DNA of 7,008 bases from JAGLHV01 sp023143305 [NCBI: Clostridia bacterium] (lineage in GTDB: Bacteria > CBDUZB01 > JAGLHV01): assembly GCA_030637025.1 (NCBI GenBank), contig DAOVVV010000063.1, positions 1 to 7,008 on the forward strand. Reading direction: 5' to 3'. The notes under the pieces are model-generated. The model was not told where the DNA came from, made no database searches, and saw nothing but the letters and a program-made list of their open reading frames with translations. Shown here in pieces: positions 5,329 to 7,008 of the stretch. Numbering within the stretch: position 1 is the stretch's first letter; the number at the start of each line of letters is the position of its first letter. The position numbers and the translations under genes were made by a program.

Positions 5329-5793
5329 ATGGAAACACTGGTAGTTTTTTATTCAAGGAGCGGAAGTACGAAAAAAATAGGAGAGGAGATAGCCAAAACA
5401 TTAAATGCTGATATTGATGAAATTATTGATAGAAAAGACAGAAGCGGAATTAAAGGTTTGTTTACCGGGCCAATAGATATTCTTTTAGATAAGCACACTA
5501 AAATCGAAAGCAAAAAAAATCCATTAGAATATGATTTAGTAATTATTGGAACTCCTGTTTGGTTGGGAACAATGACCCCGGCAATAAAAACATATTTAGC
5601 GGATAATGATTTCAATAGGGTTGCTTTTTTTTGTACTTATGGTAGCACACCCGGGAGAACATTTAATGAAATGGAGAAATCAACCAGAAAACCTGAAGCA
5701 GTGTTAGGAATAGTGAAAAAAGAGATAGAAAAAGATGAGACCAAAGAAAATATCAAGAACTTTAGTGATAGGGTAATTAAAGAAAGCATTTAA
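5329..5793 (+). CDS. Flavodoxin-like FMN protein
   Basis: A 154-residue flavodoxin-fold protein, probably a soluble electron carrier or small NAD(P)H-independent flavoprotein. METLVVFYSRSGSTKKIG gives strand 1 and the FMN phosphate loop (S9-R-S-G-S-T14). YDLVIIGTPVWLGTMTPAIKTYL (about residues 66-88) is the conserved second FMN-contacting segment, and VAFFCTYGSTPGRTF the third. Length fits a short-chain flavodoxin. The charged insert DRKDRSGIKGLFTGPIDILL is seen in flavodoxin-family proteins often annotated simply as such. ATG5329 follows AAAGGAG (5314-5320) by eight bases; the GTG at 5320 overlaps that site. The rubredoxin fusion gene follows after 91 bases on the same strand, suggesting shared redox work, but the exact partner is unknown. 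Confidence 0.88.
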   Translation: METLVVFYSRSGSTKKIGEEIAKTLNADIDEIIDRKDRSGIKGLFTGPIDILLDKHTKIESKKNPLEYDLVIIGTPVWLGTMTPAIKTYLADNDFNRVAFFCTYGSTPGRTFNEMEKSTRKPEAVLGIVKKEIEKDETKENIKNFSDRVIKESI

Positions 5794-5884
5794 TTTTTTT
5801 TAAAAAGATTATTAATAATTATTTAAAAATAAATTTAAAATAATACGGTTCTCAAAAGTGACAATTTATTAAGGAGGAAAGTCC

Positions 5885-6574
5885 ATGGATTTATCTGCAC
5901 TGTATAAAGTTAGTTACGGGATGTACATTGTTAGTTCAAAAAAACAAGGCAAAATAAATGGGCAAGTAGCCAATACTGTATTTCAGATAACCTCCAGTCC
6001 TCCTACGTTAGCCGTTAGTATTAATAAAAAGAATTTAACCCACACCTTTATTCAGGAAAGCAAAATATTTACTGTTTCTATTCTTTCACAAACAACACCA
6101 ATGAGCATGATTGGAACTTTCGGTTTTAAATCGGGTCACAATATTGATAAATTTAAGGATATAAATTATAAATCAGGAATAACCGGTGCCCCGGTTGTTT
6201 TGGAAAGTGTTATTGGGTACTTGGAAGCAGAAGTTATTAATGTGTTGGATGTAGGAACGCATACGCTTTTTATCGGAAAGCTAATAGCAGCTGAAAGTAT
6301 TAGCGGTGATGTTCCGATGACTTATGCTTATTATCATCAGATGAAAGGCGGAAAAGCCCCCCCAACAGCCCCCACCTATATTAAAGAAGAACTTAAAAAG
6401 GAAGAGGGGGAAACGCAGAAATATAGATGTACTGTTTGTGGTTATATTTATGAGCCCCAAAAAGGCGATCCGGATGCCGGAATAAAACCGGGAACTGCTT
6501 TTAATGACTTACCGGATGATTGGGTTTGTCCTGTTTGTGGTGCCGGAAAAGAAGCTTTTGTAAGAGAGAATTGA
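5885..6574 (+). CDS. hrb: High-molecular-weight rubredoxin: flavin reductase domain fused to rubredoxin
   Basis: A 229-residue fusion. Residues 1 to about 155 form a flavin reductase-like FMN-binding split-barrel domain ([48 protein letters not shown], and [22 protein letters not shown]). A proline-, Lys- and Glu-rich linker (about 157-178) leads to a C-terminal rubredoxin domain with [21 protein letters not shown] and [13 protein letters not shown]; the iron ligands are Cys182, Cys185, Cys215 and Cys218. This arrangement and length match the Moorella thermoacetica Hrb, which passes NADH electrons to the flavodiiron protein FprA in O2/NO defence. Here that role is inferred; no FprA is in the window. 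AAGGAGG (5871-5877) lies seven bases before ATG5885. The gene follows the flavodoxin-like gene and precedes ptsI by 53 bases without a terminator hairpin. Confidence 0.93.
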   Translation: MDLSALYKVSYGMYIVSSKKQGKINGQVANTVFQITSSPPTLAVSINKKNLTHTFIQESKIFTVSILSQTTPMSMIGTFGFKSGHNIDKFKDINYKSGITGAPVVLESVIGYLEAEVINVLDVGTHTLFIGKLIAAESISGDVPMTYAYYHQMKGGKAPPTAPTYIKEELKKEEGETQKYRCTVCGYIYEPQKGDPDAGIKPGTAFNDLPDDWVCPVCGAGKEAFVREN

Positions 6575-6627
6575 GGGAAAATAAAAATGATTAACGGAAA
6601 CAAAGGCATAAAAAAGAGGAATAAATA

Positions 6628-7008
6628 ATGAAAGTACTTAAAGGGACAGCGGTATCATCAGGGTTGGTAAAAGGAGTAGTTTGTTTATATTCAGACCAAA
6701 CCGAAGAAGCTGTTCCGCATTATACTATTAGCGATAGCCAAATATCAAACGAAATTACTCGTTTGCAGGAGAGTTTTCGCAAAACGCAAGATAGTATGCA
6801 GGAAATGATTAAAGCCGCAGAGAAAGTTTTTGATAAACAAGCGGTGGGAATATTTAGTGTTCATCTAATGATGCTTAAAGATGAGGAATTGCTGAGAAAA
6901 ATAATTACTTTAATCAGAGAAAAAAAGATTAATGCCGAACATGCTGTTAATGATGTTTTTGAAACATTTATAAATTTATATAATAAGAAACAACTGCATT
7001 TTAAAGAA
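6628..7008 (+). CDS. ptsI: PTS enzyme I (phosphoenolpyruvate-protein phosphotransferase), N-terminal part
   Basis: An open frame of 127 codons runs off the window end. It starts MKVLKGTAVSSGLVKGVV, the usual enzyme I opening, and continues with EITRLQESFRKTQDSMQEM and IFSVHLMMLKDEELLRKI followed by INAEHAVNDVFETF, which are signature features of the helical HPr-binding region of enzyme I. Enzyme I takes phosphate from PEP and passes it to HPr in sugar uptake. The catalytic His motif and the PEP-binding barrel lie beyond the window, so a PTS-derived paralogue such as a nitrogen-type or fused enzyme I cannot be excluded. GAGGA (6616-6620) is seven bases before ATG6628, and the ATG overlaps the stop of a 13-codon ORF (6587-6628). 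No HPr gene is seen just upstream, where it often lies. Confidence 0.9.
   Translation, partial: MKVLKGTAVSSGLVKGVVCLYSDQTEEAVPHYTISDSQISNEITRLQESFRKTQDSMQEMIKAAEKVFDKQAVGIFSVHLMMLKDEELLRKIITLIREKKINAEHAVNDVFETFINLYNKKQLHFKE

Overview
The window looks like a piece of the chromosome of a strictly anaerobic or fermentative, AT-rich bacterium. The evidence is two maturases of [FeFe]-hydrogenase (hydG and hydE), a flavodoxin-like protein, a high-molecular-weight rubredoxin of the kind known from Moorella, and a PTS enzyme I gene. Strong AAGGAG-type ribosome binding sites precede most genes. Intergenic repeats of the types GTCATTCCTGCG...CGCAGGAATGAC and CGCAGGCTAAAGCCTGCGACTACC resemble palindromes I associate with uncultivated lineages (for example Omnitrophota-like genomes) and clostridia-like anaerobes. 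I cannot assign a phylum from this window.

Layout, left to right: the 3' end of hydG (1-371, +); a 367-base spacer packed with nested palindromic repeats and flanked by a 15-base direct repeat; an extended SDR NAD-dependent epimerase/dehydratase (739-1665, +); a spacer with a double-hairpin repeat that ends against the hydE ribosome binding site; hydE (1821-2792, +); a spacer with a promoter-like site and a second copy of the CGCAGGCT palindrome; a PIN-PhoH ATPase (2965-4272, +); a convergent, unrecognised His-rich membrane protein (4315-4926, -); a 402-base AT-rich divergent intergenic region; then a rightward group: flavodoxin-like protein (5329-5793), flavin reductase-rubredoxin fusion (5885-6574) and the start of PTS enzyme I (6628 to the window end).

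How the genes fit together: HydG and HydE both make parts of the [FeFe]-hydrogenase active-site cluster, so a hydrogenase and HydF are expected elsewhere. The flavodoxin-like and rubredoxin-fusion proteins are low-potential electron carriers, plausibly feeding a flavodiiron protein or peroxide reductase for O2/ROS defence. The SDR, PhoH and PtsI genes have no obvious mechanistic tie to these and may be chance neighbours.

Most of the window is ordinary. The points that deserve a second look are the HydG C-terminal cluster motif, where the middle cysteine of CX2CX22C is glycine; the higher G+C of hydG than of hydE; the matryoshka-like repeat block after hydG with features of a non-autonomous insertion; and the His-rich membrane protein of unknown function. 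I found no convincing new multi-gene system.
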